DNA from: Priestia aryabhattai B8W22
GTDB taxonomy: Bacteria; Bacillota; Bacilli; Bacillales; Bacillaceae_H
Reading direction: 5' to 3'
Assembly (NCBI RefSeq): GCF_000956595.1
Contig: NZ_JYOO01000011.1
Location: 62,001 to 126,000, forward strand
Length of the DNA stretch: 64,000 bases
This document shows positions 28,717 through 37,896 of this stretch, piece by piece (position 1 is the stretch's first letter; each line of letters opens with the position of its first letter). The translations under genes and the position numbers were made by a program. A model generated the notes under the pieces. The model saw nothing but the letters and a program-made list of their open reading frames with translations. It was not told where the DNA came from and searched no databases.

Positions 28717-29646
28717 TTAATATACCGTTTCTTTAAAGAAAAACCCTGTGTCTAACGGGCGGTTAATTGGCTGCAAGCTTTCAATTTCTTCTAACAAATC
28801 GTCTTTAACGTTTTCGTATTCTTCACGGTCATCTACACATAAATCAATCGCTTGACGATATTTTTTTGTTACTTCTAAAATATATTGCGGTGACTTTAAT
28901 ACGCCGTCAATTTTAAATACATCTACTTCAGCGTCAATCATTTCGGAAAGCTCATCGATAATGCACATATCATTTGGACTCATAATATGCGTTCCATTTT
29001 CATCTTCGAAAATTGGATACTTATTGTTTCGCTCATTATCAAGTAAAAACATATCTTTTTCTACTTTACGATTTTCAATTTCCATGACTTTTCCTTGATA
29101 CTCAAAGTAGTTGCCAAGAAGTGAACGTTTCGATTGGAACATACACGTCATGCCATGCACCTGAACTTCAATTTCTACTTCGGCTTTTTCTTTGATATCA
29201 ATGATGCTATCCATGCTTAACTCACGAGCAAGAACTGCACGCTTAGCTCCTTTGCGGCCCCAGTAGTTACATGAATACCAGTTTGTTCCCGTTGTTTCGG
29301 TACTCCAGTGCATTTTCATTTCTGGAGCCGTTTCACGCACTGCCATTAATACAGCAGGATCTCCAAATACAATCGCATCTACGCTTGCTTCTTTTAAGAA
29401 TAAAATATATTCATTTAATTCGGCGATCTTATCATTGTGAAATAATCCGTTCATCGCTACGTAGACTTTTCCATTATGCTGATGAGCAATATTTACAGCT
29501 TCTACGATATCTTCACGTTTGAATTCACCTGCTAAACGCAAACCGTAGCGCTGTTCACCAACCATAATAGCTGTTGCTCCAGCTTGTAGTAATGATTCGA
29601 TTTCCGAAACTGCAGTTGGTGTCACTAATAGTTCTGGTTTTTTCAT
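28717..29646 (-). CDS. trhP1: tRNA U34 hydroxylation protein TrhP1 (peptidase U32 family)
   Basis: Shorter U32-family partner (YrrN), 309 residues, that acts with TrhP2 in tRNA 5-hydroxyuridine synthesis. The family fold is seen in KPELLVTPTAVSEIESLLQAGATAIMVGE. The region around HGMTCMFQSKRSLLGNYF keeps only one Cys where TrhP2 has the full iron-sulfur set, so it probably holds no cluster by itself. Its ATG overlaps the trmR stop as ATGA, and a 39-base gap leads to trhP2. Start has AAAGAGGTG. Confidence 0.9.
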   Translation of the reverse strand: MKKPELLVTPTAVSEIESLLQAGATAIMVGEQRYGLRLAGEFKREDIVEAVNIAHQHNGKVYVAMNGLFHNDKIAELNEYILFLKEASVDAIVFGDPAVLMAVRETAPEMKMHWSTETTGTNWYSCNYWGRKGAKRAVLARELSMDSIIDIKEKAEVEIEVQVHGMTCMFQSKRSLLGNYFEYQGKVMEIENRKVEKDMFLLDNERNNKYPIFEDENGTHIMSPNDMCIIDELSEMIDAEVDVFKIDGVLKSPQYILEVTKKYRQAIDLCVDDREEYENVKDDLLEEIESLQPINRPLDTGFFFKETVY

Positions 29647-30299
29647 TCTTGGTCACCTCTTTTAATACTAATCGCGATTCCGTCTCCAATAGGGAGAATA
29701 GTTGTATAATAATCGGGATGATTCATCAGCCACGTATTGTATGCCTGAATTTTTTTAATTAAGCTGCGGCGTCGACGTGTTTCTACTTCCGCCAAATCGG
29801 TCGCTACGTGACCTTTAAATAGTACGTTATCCGAAATAATCATTCCTTTAGAAGATAGCATCGGCTCATAATGTTCAAAAAAACGCTGATACTGACCTTT
29901 AGCTGCATCGATAAAGACTGCATCATAAGGACCATGACGTTCAATTTCATCTCTAAGCTCTAGTGCATCTCCAAACAACGACACAATTTTATCTTGTTTT
30001 CCCGCCCGTTCAATAAACTCTTGCGCTTTTTGGTAACGCTCTTCATTTCGTTCCACCGTAACCACTCGTGCCTCTGGAAGCGCATGGGTCATTCGAATAG
30101 ACGAATATGCAATCGCTGTTCCAATTTCTAATATATGTTTTGGCTGATGAAGACGAAGAATTTGCAATAGCGTTTCAACACCAATCAATTCCATAATCGG
30201 AACGTGATGTTCTTCTGCATAAGCTTCCATTTCTTCAATAAGCTCCTGGCGCTTAGGAATAAGCTTTTCCACATACTGCTCTACGTTTTGTAAAAGCAA
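29643..30299 (-). CDS. trmR: tRNA 5-hydroxyuridine methyltransferase TrmR
   Basis: Methylates 5-hydroxyuridine-34 to 5-methoxyuridine in tRNAs that read NNU/NNA/NNG codons (YrrM in B. subtilis). The protein is of the O-methyltransferase (catechol type) fold: ILEIGTAIAYSSI is the SAM motif, VTVERNEER the ribose-binding acid, DAVFIDAAKGQYQRFFEHY the metal/catalytic stretch. 218 residues. TTG start with GGAGG seven bases ahead. First gene of the trmR-trhP1-trhP2-udk run. Confidence 0.92.
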   Translation of the reverse strand: MLLQNVEQYVEKLIPKRQELIEEMEAYAEEHHVPIMELIGVETLLQILRLHQPKHILEIGTAIAYSSIRMTHALPEARVVTVERNEERYQKAQEFIERAGKQDKIVSLFGDALELRDEIERHGPYDAVFIDAAKGQYQRFFEHYEPMLSSKGMIISDNVLFKGHVATDLAEVETRRRRSLIKKIQAYNTWLMNHPDYYTTILPIGDGIAISIKRGDQE

Positions 30300-30436
30300 A
30301 ACACTTCCTCCGTTCTCAGAAGTACATTTTACATTATGTTTTCATAACGTTTCATTACTGCAAAATAGTAAGACAACTAGTCTATTATAAGTTTTTTTCG
30401 TTTTTACGTAAACCCGATATATTTTAACATAAAAGA

Positions 30437-30465
30437 TGGGGAATGCGAAGTATCGCGATTCCCCA
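30437..30465 (-). terminator. Hairpin terminator after mltG
   Basis: TGGGGAAT-GCGA / TCGC-ATTCCCCA with one bulged base, followed on the minus strand by a moderately T-rich tract. Lies between mltG and trmR. Confidence 0.65.
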
Positions 30466-30480
30466 ATTTTAAATTTCTAA

Positions 30481-31584
30481 TTATTTTTCGGTATTTTGCT
30501 TTTCTTTACCTGTAATATGCTTGGCTTTTTCTTTGTTATGTTCTTCTAACGTTTTGGTAAAAATAACTTTTCCTTCAGGTGTAGCCAAGAAGTATAAATA
30601 ATCTGTATTGGCTGGATGCAACGCAGCTTTGATTGACATCAGCCCAGAGCTGGCAATTGGTCCTGGAGGCAACCCTTTTACTTTATACGTATTGTAAGGA
30701 GAATCCACTTCTAAATGCTTATAGAACACCCGGTCTCTATGCTCTCCTAAGGCATATAATACGGTTGGATCCGTTTGAAGAGGCATGTTTTTTTCAAGGC
30801 GATTATAAAAGACGCTGGCAATTTTTTCTCGGTCGACTTTCGCAGTCGCTTCCTCTTCAATGAGAGAAGACATTGTTAACAGTTTATGCGCACTGAATTT
30901 TTTCTTTTCCATTTGCCCACTGTACTGACCTAATACATTATTTGTTTTCCCTACCATTTTATCCAATATTTCATCTAACGACACATTTTTATCATAAAAA
31001 TCATACGTAACGGGATATAAATAACCTTCTAGCGGATGTTTAATATCTTTTTGCATCACTTCATCCGTTACTAAATCTGGATACTTTTCTTTCATTTTAT
31101 TAATGAAAGCCTTATCATCTAGCTTTTTCATGACTTCGTCTTTTGTAAACTTTGTATTTTTAGCAATGATATCAGCAATTTCGACAAGCTGGCGCCCTTC
31201 TGGAATGGTGACACGAATATCAGGTTGTTTTGAAACCTCGCCTTTTTCCATTTTTTCAACCATTTCCCCTAAGCTCATGGAAGGAGAAAATAAATACGTT
31301 CCAGCTTGAAATCCAGATACATGGGTTAATTTTACGTAATAGCGAAATGCACTTTTACTTTTAATTAAATCTTCTTTTTTCAATACCGTACCAATCGATT
31401 GAACGGAAGAACCTTGTGGAATGGTCACATTTACTTTTTTATTGCTGTTTCGATCCACGGGCGTTAAGCGGGATTGAGCATAGAAAAATGCACCGCCAAC
31501 AAGTAAAAGAAGTACGATAATTGTAATAAAAATAACTCGTTTTTTTCTTGAACGATTAGGTGGTAAAAATGTTTGTTGCGACAA
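30481..31584 (-). CDS. mltG: Endolytic murein transglycosylase MltG
   Basis: Membrane-anchored enzyme that cuts nascent glycan strands and releases them from synthesis (YrrL). The N-terminal helix (about residues 16-33) is followed by a LysM-like region (VNVTIPQGSSVQSIG) and the YceG domain; the catalytic Glu is in LLTMSSLIEEEA and the GLPPGPIASSG segment is conserved. 367 residues. The start is a TTG with AGGA ahead; an in-frame stop lies just upstream, so no earlier start is possible. Confidence 0.93.
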   Translation of the reverse strand: MSQQTFLPPNRSRKKRVIFITIIVLLLLVGGAFFYAQSRLTPVDRNSNKKVNVTIPQGSSVQSIGTVLKKEDLIKSKSAFRYYVKLTHVSGFQAGTYLFSPSMSLGEMVEKMEKGEVSKQPDIRVTIPEGRQLVEIADIIAKNTKFTKDEVMKKLDDKAFINKMKEKYPDLVTDEVMQKDIKHPLEGYLYPVTYDFYDKNVSLDEILDKMVGKTNNVLGQYSGQMEKKKFSAHKLLTMSSLIEEEATAKVDREKIASVFYNRLEKNMPLQTDPTVLYALGEHRDRVFYKHLEVDSPYNTYKVKGLPPGPIASSGLMSIKAALHPANTDYLYFLATPEGKVIFTKTLEEHNKEKAKHITGKEKQNTEK

Positions 31585-31996
31585 GCAGCTTCCTGGTTAA
31601 ATCTACTTCTGTAAAAGAAGATACAACCAGTTTCACCTCTTTTCTTCTTGATTTTTTGTAAGTATGAACAGAGAGGAGACATGAGATTGCGATTCATTCG
31701 TATCTCCTATAGGTGTGAGATGGTATCGCTTCCTTAAACTATCGCCTCTCCTAAAATTTTTCCATGATTTATGTTATTGTCTGCCCAAAGTCTAGTTTCA
31801 TCCGTTCAAACAATGAATTCTTTTATGAAAATGCACTCTCACACGCAGGAATTATTATACTACAATTTATCTCATTTTTCGTCATTATCATACAATCTCC
31901 CCTAAGAATGCAAGGAAAAACCTTTTTTTATCTAAAAAGAACAGCCACTATGTAAAAAAAAGCTGATAACAATTGTCATCAGCTTTTTCACTATAA
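31585..31996. other. Gap between mltG and yrzB without a supported gene
   Basis: About 410 AT-rich bases. On the minus strand GGAGATACGAATG begins a 77-codon frame that runs into mltG in another frame; I do not support it as a gene. A hairpin terminator of yrzB lies at 31955-31988. GC-rich repeats of GGCGATAG and GCGATACC near 31705-31745 may form leader structure for mltG. Confidence 0.5.
31955..31988 (-). terminator. yrzB terminator
   Basis: AAAAAGCTGAT / ATCAGCTTTTT stem with a T run, about ten bases past the yrzB stop. Confidence 0.85.
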
Positions 31997-32281
31997 TTAT
32001 TCGCCTTCTTCGTCAAGGAATGTGTTAACCATTTCCTCAACCATGTCCCACTCTTCTTCTGTTTCAATCGGTTGAAGCTCACCGTCTTGACCGTCTTCAC
32101 TTGGTGTGAAAGCAGATGCATGAATTTCAATTTCTTCTTCATCATCTTGGTCTGCTCCGATTGGATAGTAAATTACATATGATTTGTTATATTGATCAGA
32201 ATCAAATGTGAATAAAATTTCGCATAGCTGCTCATTTCCATTCTCATCGACGATTGTAATTTTATTTTCTTCTACGCTCAT
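31997..32281 (-). CDS. yrzB: DUF1292 family protein YrzB
   Basis: A 94-residue acidic protein: [28 protein letters not shown], then YVIYYPIG and a Glu/Asp-rich C-terminal half. DUF1292 matches in length and in the position after ruvX, as in B. subtilis yrzB. Function unknown. ATG with AGGTG nearby. The acidic composition suggests a protein-interaction role, which is only an inference. Confidence 0.87.
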   Translation of the reverse strand: MSVEENKITIVDENGNEQLCEILFTFDSDQYNKSYVIYYPIGADQDDEEEIEIHASAFTPSEDGQDGELQPIETEEEWDMVEEMVNTFLDEEGE

Positions 32282-32435
32282 GTTTGCACCTCATTTTATA
32301 TTGTAAGCTCTTAGCTTAACTTTTTCTTCAGCGAAAAGCAAGCTGTTCAGTTATTTCACTTCCCTTTTACGTACAAAAGAATATGCAAAAGGGAAAGTCA
32401 TAACTTGTCAGCTTAAGCAAAGCCTGCTGCTTTTC

Positions 32436-32852
32436 TTATTGCTTGCTGTCTAAGTATCCTTGAAGAATCATAACAGCTGCCATTTTATCAATTACTTTTT
32501 TGCGTTTCTTGCGGCTTACATCGGCAGACAGCAGTACTCGCTCTGCTGCCATCGTCGACAAGCGCTCGTCCCACATCATCGTTTCAATGTTAAGTTTTTC
32601 TTTGACGTTGTCAGCAAACTCGATGCACGCTTCGCCTCGAGGGCCAATCGTACCATTCATATTTTTAGGAAGACCCACTACGACTTTCTCTACGGAATAT
32701 TCATCAATTAACTGCTGTAAACGAGGATATGATTGTTCCATCTGCTCATCTGCAATTTTAATTGTTTCAATTCCTTGCGCTGTCCATCCCATTTCATCAC
32801 TAACTGCCACACCAATTGTTTTGGTTCCTACATCTAATCCTAATACGCGCAT
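32436..32852 (-). CDS. ruvX: Holliday junction resolvase-like protein RuvX (YqgF)
   Basis: RNase H-fold nuclease thought to act in 16S rRNA 5'-end processing or anti-termination, named from its resolvase-like fold. [17 protein letters not shown] carries the first catalytic Asp, [10 protein letters not shown] and [10 protein letters not shown] the others. 138 residues. The start codon follows the yrzL stop with no gap (TAA then ATG). Highly conserved and often essential. Confidence 0.94.
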   Translation of the reverse strand: MRVLGLDVGTKTIGVAVSDEMGWTAQGIETIKIADEQMEQSYPRLQQLIDEYSVEKVVVGLPKNMNGTIGPRGEACIEFADNVKEKLNIETMMWDERLSTMAAERVLLSADVSRKKRKKVIDKMAAVMILQGYLDSKQ

Positions 32853-33122
32853 TTATGAATCCTTTCGATGCTGTTGTAAATAAGATTTAACAAGTTCTTC
32901 AATGAGCTCGTCTCGCTCTAACTGGCGAATTGTGTTTCTCGCATCGTTATGACGAGGAATGTAAGCAGGGTCTCCTGATAACAAATACCCAACGATTTGG
33001 TTGATCGGGTTGTAGCCTTTTTCTTGCAGTGCGTCATAAACCGTAAACAATACTTCATGTACGTTTGTTTCAGCTGGCTCATCTTGAAAATTAAATTGCA
33101 TGGTTTTATCAAATGAACTCAC
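32853..33122 (-). CDS. yrzL: IreB family regulatory phosphoprotein YrzL
   Basis: An 89-residue protein of the IreB/UPF0297 family. In Enterococcus, IreB is a substrate of the PASTA kinase IreK and affects cephalosporin resistance. The family signature [37 protein letters not shown] and the Arg-rich HNDARN(T)IR is complete. The start is GTG with GAGGTG ahead. Gene order alaS-yrzL-ruvX-yrzB is conserved in Firmicutes. Confidence 0.92.
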   Translation of the reverse strand: MSSFDKTMQFNFQDEPAETNVHEVLFTVYDALQEKGYNPINQIVGYLLSGDPAYIPRHNDARNTIRQLERDELIEELVKSYLQQHRKDS

Positions 33123-33206
33123 GGTCCCACCTCACTCTCTTAATTTGTGAACACATTGTGCACTATGCTAAGTCTTATTTATATTGTACACCAAGAAAGA
33201 GGAGAA

Positions 33207-35840
33207 TTAAACGGATTTAACCCATTCTTCTACAGTGCCAAGTGCTTTTTCAATTTGGCTAGCGTCTTTTCCTCCAGCTTGCGCCATGTCAGGACGTCCG
33301 CCTCCGCCTCCGCCGCAAATCGTCGCTACTTCTTTAACAAGTTTGCCAGCATGATGGCCTTTAGCAATTAAATCTTTTGTTACACCTGCAATAATATTTA
33401 CCTTTTCACCTTGTGGAGAAGCTAATACAATCACAGCAGATTCTAATTTTTGTTTTAAATCGTCAACCATCGCACGAAGGTTATTCATATCCGTTGCATT
33501 CACTTTCGCTGCTAGTACATTCACACCATTAATGTTTTGCACGCGGTCAACAAGATTGCCAGCTTCAATATTGCCAAGCTTTGTAGATAGCGAATCATTT
33601 TCACGCTGAAGATTACGAATTTCTTCTAGCAATCCTTCAACGCGCCCTACTAAATCGCGCGGGTTGGATTTTACTTTTGCCGCAGCTTCTTTTAGTAAGC
33701 CTACTTGATCATTCATTAACTGATAGGCAGCTTTTCCAGTTACAGCTTCAATACGTCGAGTACCTGCACCGATTCCGGACTCTGACACAATTTTAAATAA
33801 ACCGATAACAGATGTATTTGGCACGTGACATCCACCACATAATTCTAAGCTGTAGTCGCCTACTTGTACTACGCGCACGATATCTCCGTATTTCTCACCA
33901 AATAGCGCCATTGCACCCATCGCTTTTGCTTCGTCAATTGCTTTGTTTTCAATTTGTACAGAGATGCTGTCCCAAATCTTTTCATTAACGATTTGTTCAA
34001 TTTTCTCAAGCTCTTCTTGTGTCACTTGACCAAAGTGAGAGAAGTCAAAGCGCAAGCGATCCGCTGTTACTAAAGAACCCGCTTGATTAACATGCGTTCC
34101 TAACGTATCTTTTAGTGCTTGATGCAATAAATGCGTTGCCGTATGGTTTTTCACAATCGCACTGCGGTTTTCTTCATCAAGTGTCGCCTTGTATGTTTCA
34201 CCTTTTACAAGCTCTCCGTTTGTTACAGATACCGTTTGGACATTTTGGCCGTTTGGCGCTTTTTGAACGTCTTTTACTTCCGCTGTTCCTGCAGCGCTTT
34301 GGATTGTACCTTGGTCCGCAATTTGACCGCCGCTTTCTGCGTAGAATGGCGTGTGGCTTAAGATAACTTGCGCTTCTGTTCCAGCTTCAGCGCGGTCAAC
34401 AAGCTCTCCGTCTACAATAATTGCTTCAACAACTGTTTCTACTTCATTTTTATCATAGCCAACAAACTCACTTGCAACGGTTACTTCACCAAGTACGCCG
34501 CCTTGAACTTGCATAGAACTAGAATCTTGACGAGCAGCACGCGCACGCTCACGCTGTGCTTCCATTTCACGTTCAAAACCTGCATGATCAATTTTCATGT
34601 TCTCATCTTCTGCATATTCTTCCGTTAATTCAACAGGGAAGCCATACGTATCATATAAACGGAACACATCTTCGCCTTGTACCGTATCACTGTTTTGCGC
34701 TTTTTCTTTTTTAATAACCGTTGCCAAAATAGCTAGTCCGTCATTTAACGTTTCGTGAAAACGCTCTTCTTCATTTTTTACAACGCGCTGGATAAAATCC
34801 GTTTTTTCCTTTACTTCCGGATAGAAATCAACCATGATTTCACCTACTACCGGCACCAGCTCGTACATGAACGGACGATTAATGTTTAACTTTTTAGCAT
34901 AGCGAACTGCTCGGCGTAATAAACGACGCAGCACATACCCGCGGCCTTCATTTGAAGGAAGCGCACCATCACCTACAGCAAATGTTACCGTACGAATATG
35001 GTCAGCAATGACTTTAAATGCCGTATCTTGCTCATCATTTGTACGATATTTAGCGCCTGAAATGTTTTCTGTTGCTTCAATAATTGGCATAAACAAATCT
35101 GTATCAAAGTTTGTTTGCACATCTTGAATAACAGAAACCATGCGCTCTAAGCCCATTCCTGTATCGATGTTTTTCTTTGGAAGCGGCGTGTACGTACCAT
35201 CAGGATTATGATTAAACTGAGAAAATACAAGGTTCCAAATTTCTAAATAACGCTCATTTTCTCCACCTGGATATAATTCCGAATCAGTTAGGTCATTACC
35301 ATATGCTTCTCCGCGATCATAAAAGATCTCTGTATTTGGACCGCTCGGACCTTCTCCGATATCCCAGAAGTTACCTTCTAAACGAATGATGCGCTCTTTA
35401 GGCACACCCATTTTTTCATTCCAGATCTTAAATGCTTCTTCATCTTCAGGGTGAACTGTTACAGATAGCTTATCTGCATCGAATCCAATCCATTTATCGT
35501 TCGTTAAGAATTCCCATGCCCATTGGATTGCTTCCTCTTTGAAATAATCACCGATAGAGAAGTTACCAAGCATTTCAAAAAACGTATGATGGCGAGCAGT
35601 TTTACCTACGTTTTCGATATCGTTTGTACGAATAGATTTTTGCGCGTTACAAATACGCGGATTTTGAGGAATAACTCGACCATCAAAATATTTTTTTAAT
35701 GTAGCTACTCCACTGTTAATCCATAATAAAGATGGATCTTCATGCGGGACTAAAGATGCGCTTGGTTCTACATCATGGCCTTTTTCTTTAAAGAAATCTA
35801 AATACATTTGACGAACTTGTGCTGACGTCAGTTTTTTCAT
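33207..35840 (-). CDS. alaS: Alanyl-tRNA synthetase
   Basis: Charges tRNA-Ala, with a separate editing domain that clears mischarged Ser and Gly. The class II catalytic core is at the N-terminus ([34 protein letters not shown]), then the editing domain with zinc motif HTATHLLH and CGGCH, a coiled coil and the DHH-type C-terminal domain with [17 protein letters not shown] at 35840 with AAAGGAGG (877 residues). A T-box leader is located upstream, so expression follows uncharged tRNA-Ala. Confidence 0.98.
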   Translation of the reverse strand: MKKLTSAQVRQMYLDFFKEKGHDVEPSASLVPHEDPSLLWINSGVATLKKYFDGRVIPQNPRICNAQKSIRTNDIENVGKTARHHTFFEMLGNFSIGDYFKEEAIQWAWEFLTNDKWIGFDADKLSVTVHPEDEEAFKIWNEKMGVPKERIIRLEGNFWDIGEGPSGPNTEIFYDRGEAYGNDLTDSELYPGGENERYLEIWNLVFSQFNHNPDGTYTPLPKKNIDTGMGLERMVSVIQDVQTNFDTDLFMPIIEATENISGAKYRTNDEQDTAFKVIADHIRTVTFAVGDGALPSNEGRGYVLRRLLRRAVRYAKKLNINRPFMYELVPVVGEIMVDFYPEVKEKTDFIQRVVKNEEERFHETLNDGLAILATVIKKEKAQNSDTVQGEDVFRLYDTYGFPVELTEEYAEDENMKIDHAGFEREMEAQRERARAARQDSSSMQVQGGVLGEVTVASEFVGYDKNEVETVVEAIIVDGELVDRAEAGTEAQVILSHTPFYAESGGQIADQGTIQSAAGTAEVKDVQKAPNGQNVQTVSVTNGELVKGETYKATLDEENRSAIVKNHTATHLLHQALKDTLGTHVNQAGSLVTADRLRFDFSHFGQVTQEELEKIEQIVNEKIWDSISVQIENKAIDEAKAMGAMALFGEKYGDIVRVVQVGDYSLELCGGCHVPNTSVIGLFKIVSESGIGAGTRRIEAVTGKAAYQLMNDQVGLLKEAAAKVKSNPRDLVGRVEGLLEEIRNLQRENDSLSTKLGNIEAGNLVDRVQNINGVNVLAAKVNATDMNNLRAMVDDLKQKLESAVIVLASPQGEKVNIIAGVTKDLIAKGHHAGKLVKEVATICGGGGGGRPDMAQAGGKDASQIEKALGTVEEWVKSV

Positions 35841-35947
35841 GATTGGTCCTCCTTTAATACTCTTCTTATTTATAGACAAAAAAATGATGACATAAAAGCA
35901 TCTATTTTCTCTGTGTCCAAAAGCAATTGCTAGTTATTTGCACACAA

Positions 35948-36165
35948 AAAAACTCTCATCCCTGTAGCAGGGACGAGAGTTGAACTCGCGGTACCACCCT
36001 GATTATAAATGCCAAAAGCATTTATCACCTTCATAGCGTTAACGTTGCTGACACGGCAGGTTTTAGCCTGCACTCTGGACTAGCGTTCAGCTGCTCTTTG
36101 TTTAGCGCTTCTTTCAGCCAAGGAAGCCCTTCTCTAAAAACCAGTGTGCAACGTACTCGATCCAT
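35948..36165 (-). promoter_or_regulatory. T-box riboswitch (alanine) upstream of alaS
   Basis: The minus strand contains the T-box core AGGGTGGTACCGCGAG at 36000-35985, a stem-loop terminator (35951-35981, AACTCTC pairs with GAGAGTT, T run after) and an upstream Stem I region. A GCT (alanine) specifier candidate follows GAAC at 36084-36082. Uncharged tRNA-Ala would pair and permit read-through into alaS. Confidence 0.9.
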
Positions 36166-36228
36166 CATTGTGTTCAAAATATGTAGCGTTTTCTTATGGC
36201 GATATTATGACAAATTAACCGCTCTTTG

Positions 36229-37290
36229 TCAATGTTTGAGCGTATAAGAGCGAATATGCAAAATAGATATTTTAACGACTGCTAAAATTGGCACAGCCAA
36301 AATGAGACCCAATACTCCTCCAAACTCTCCTCCTAAAAGGAGCGCAAGCATGATAAACAAAGGATGAATATGAAGGCTCTTTCCTACGATAAGCGGAGAC
36401 AGCACATTTCCTTCTAGAAACTGCAGCACAAAGATAATAATGACAATGGTAATAACCAACTTTATCGAGATAGTTGCTGCAATAATAGCTGCTGGAACCG
36501 CACCAATAATCGGGCCAAAATACGGAATGATATTCGTTACGCCAATAATAAAGCCTAAAAGAAGTGCATAAGGTACATGAAAGAACCAAAGTGCTGCTGT
36601 GGCAATCACACCAATAATGAGACAAACAAAAAATTGTCCTCTAATATAATTGCCAAGCGATTCATTCACATCCGATAAAAAACGTTCGCCTGGTTTGTGC
36701 CACTTTTTCGGTGTGACATAAGCTGTTGCTTTCTTAATAGAGGAAAAATCCTTCAGCATATAAAAAACAATAAATGGAATAATGATTAAAATCAAAAAAG
36801 AGGTAATCAATGATTTTAATCCTTCCGCCACTTTTGTAAGCCACACGTTGAGCGTAGCCTCTACATCATCAATGCTGCCTTCAATTTTCTCATGTACACC
36901 GTTTGGAAGTGAAGTTGTACGATCATGAATCGATTCTACCCAATGTCTATATGTATTCGTAAAATGAGGCAGCTGTTCATTTAAATCTTTTACTTGTTCC
37001 ACAAAAATAGGATACGACTTATAGGCTCCGAACCCGATTCCTCCAAAAAAGATAATGTAGATCAGTAAAATAGCTAGAGGACGAGGCACGCCTTTATCAT
37101 GCGTTTTTTCAATAAGCGGATGAAGTAAATATGTAATGAATGCTGCAATAAAAAAAGGCAGCAGTGCTTTTAAAAACATGTAAATAACAGGCAGCCATAA
37201 AAACTGGACTTTAAAAAAGACTAATACGCACAGCAGTGCTAATAACAGCAGTCCGAATCTATAGAACCATTTGAATGAACTATCTTTCAA
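36229..37290 (-). CDS. yrrI: AI-2E family transporter YrrI
   Basis: Polytopic membrane protein of the AI-2E transporter/permease superfamily, about eight helices, 353 residues. The conserved parts are a helical N-terminal pair, PHLxxxxRHWVE-type soluble loop and the C-terminal permease motifs VTNIIPYFGPIIGAVPAA and LEGNVLSPLIVG. Substrate unknown; family members have been tied to autoinducer, Na+/H+ or pantothenate-like export. The TTG at 37290 has GGGAGG eight bases ahead, which favours it over the longer frame. Confidence 0.87.
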   Translation of the reverse strand: MKDSSFKWFYRFGLLLLALLCVLVFFKVQFLWLPVIYMFLKALLPFFIAAFITYLLHPLIEKTHDKGVPRPLAILLIYIIFFGGIGFGAYKSYPIFVEQVKDLNEQLPHFTNTYRHWVESIHDRTTSLPNGVHEKIEGSIDDVEATLNVWLTKVAEGLKSLITSFLILIIIPFIVFYMLKDFSSIKKATAYVTPKKWHKPGERFLSDVNESLGNYIRGQFFVCLIIGVIATAALWFFHVPYALLLGFIIGVTNIIPYFGPIIGAVPAAIIAATISIKLVITIVIIIFVLQFLEGNVLSPLIVGKSLHIHPLFIMLALLLGGEFGGVLGLILAVPILAVVKISILHIRSYTLKH

Positions 37291-37362
37291 CGTAAACTCC
37301 TCCTCCCTTCTATTTTTTGATAAAGAAAGGAGTTTATACATGCAGTTGTATCTTCTGCCTGC

Positions 37363-37403
37363 AAAAAAGCACTATTGCAGCTCAGTGCAATAGTGCTTTT
37401 TTA
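37363..37403 (-). terminator. Strong terminator after yrzQ
   Basis: AAAAAAGCACTATTGCA / TGCAATAGTGCTTTTTT, a 17-bp perfect stem with a six-base loop and T runs on both strands. It separates yrzQ from yrrI. Confidence 0.92.
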
Positions 37404-37538
37404 TTAGTGAATAGCTTTCATCATACGTTTACGCATTTTTTTCATATTTCTTTTTGTAAACATCTCTCGATCATCTGCCATTTTAAATGCATAAGCTCCA
37501 AGACCGAAAGCGACTACTGACGGAATGATTCTGCCCAT
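37404..37538 (-). CDS. yrzQ: Small basic protein, YrzQ/DUF3918 type
   Basis: A 44-residue protein: hydrophobic N-terminus MGRIIPSVVAFGLGAYAF then a very basic C-terminus (FTKRNMKKMRKRMMKAI). This layout matches B. subtilis YrzQ near recD2. A longer frame overlaps yrzR, but CGGGAGGAAGAGCA directly before the ATG at 37538 supports this start. Membrane-associated; function unknown. Name from resemblance and position only. Confidence 0.75.
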   Translation of the reverse strand: MGRIIPSVVAFGLGAYAFKMADDREMFTKRNMKKMRKRMMKAIH

Positions 37539-37563
37539 TGCTCTTCCTCCCGGTAAAAAAGAA

Positions 37564-37764
37564 TTAGAAATTGATTGTGCGCTCGTCATCTGAGAACAAA
37601 TCATCAAGCGAGCTCAATGTTCCATCTTCTTCTACTTGGTGAGTATTAATTTGTCCTTTTGAAATAGTCATTTCAATAAAACAATTCCAGCAGTAATACT
37701 GATTTACACCAATTTTGCCAACGTCAATACTTTTACAGTTTGGACATTTAAACAAAGTCGACAC
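37564..37764 (-). CDS. yrzR: Zinc-ribbon-like small protein YrzR
   Basis: A 66-residue protein with two CxxC pairs (FKCPNCKS and YYCWNCFIE) that can bind zinc, followed by an acidic tail (DDLFSDDER). It resembles YrzR in B. subtilis. It sits between recD2 and yrzQ and its end is 25 bases from the yrzQ start. Likely a DNA- or RNA-binding zinc ribbon; the partner is unknown. Confidence 0.8.
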   Translation of the reverse strand: MSTLFKCPNCKSIDVGKIGVNQYYCWNCFIEMTISKGQINTHQVEEDGTLSSLDDLFSDDERTINF

Positions 37765-37896
37765 CTCTTTATACGTTCTACTTATATAAACGCATTATGT
37801 CCACTTCTTTCCATGTCCATACTTTATTTTCTGACAATTAGCAAAGAAGGATGGCAACAAAGGAGTTTATTTAACTCTTTGTTAGCATGCGAAAGG

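Noticed and set aside
31464-31697. 77-codon minus-strand frame overlapping the mltG start
   Set aside because: It has a weak GGAGA site, but composition is unlike a gene and it lies mostly inside mltG in another frame.
31764-31955. Hydrophobic 63-codon plus-strand frame in the mltG-yrzB gap
   Set aside because: No ribosome binding site, and it overlaps terminator sequence at its end.
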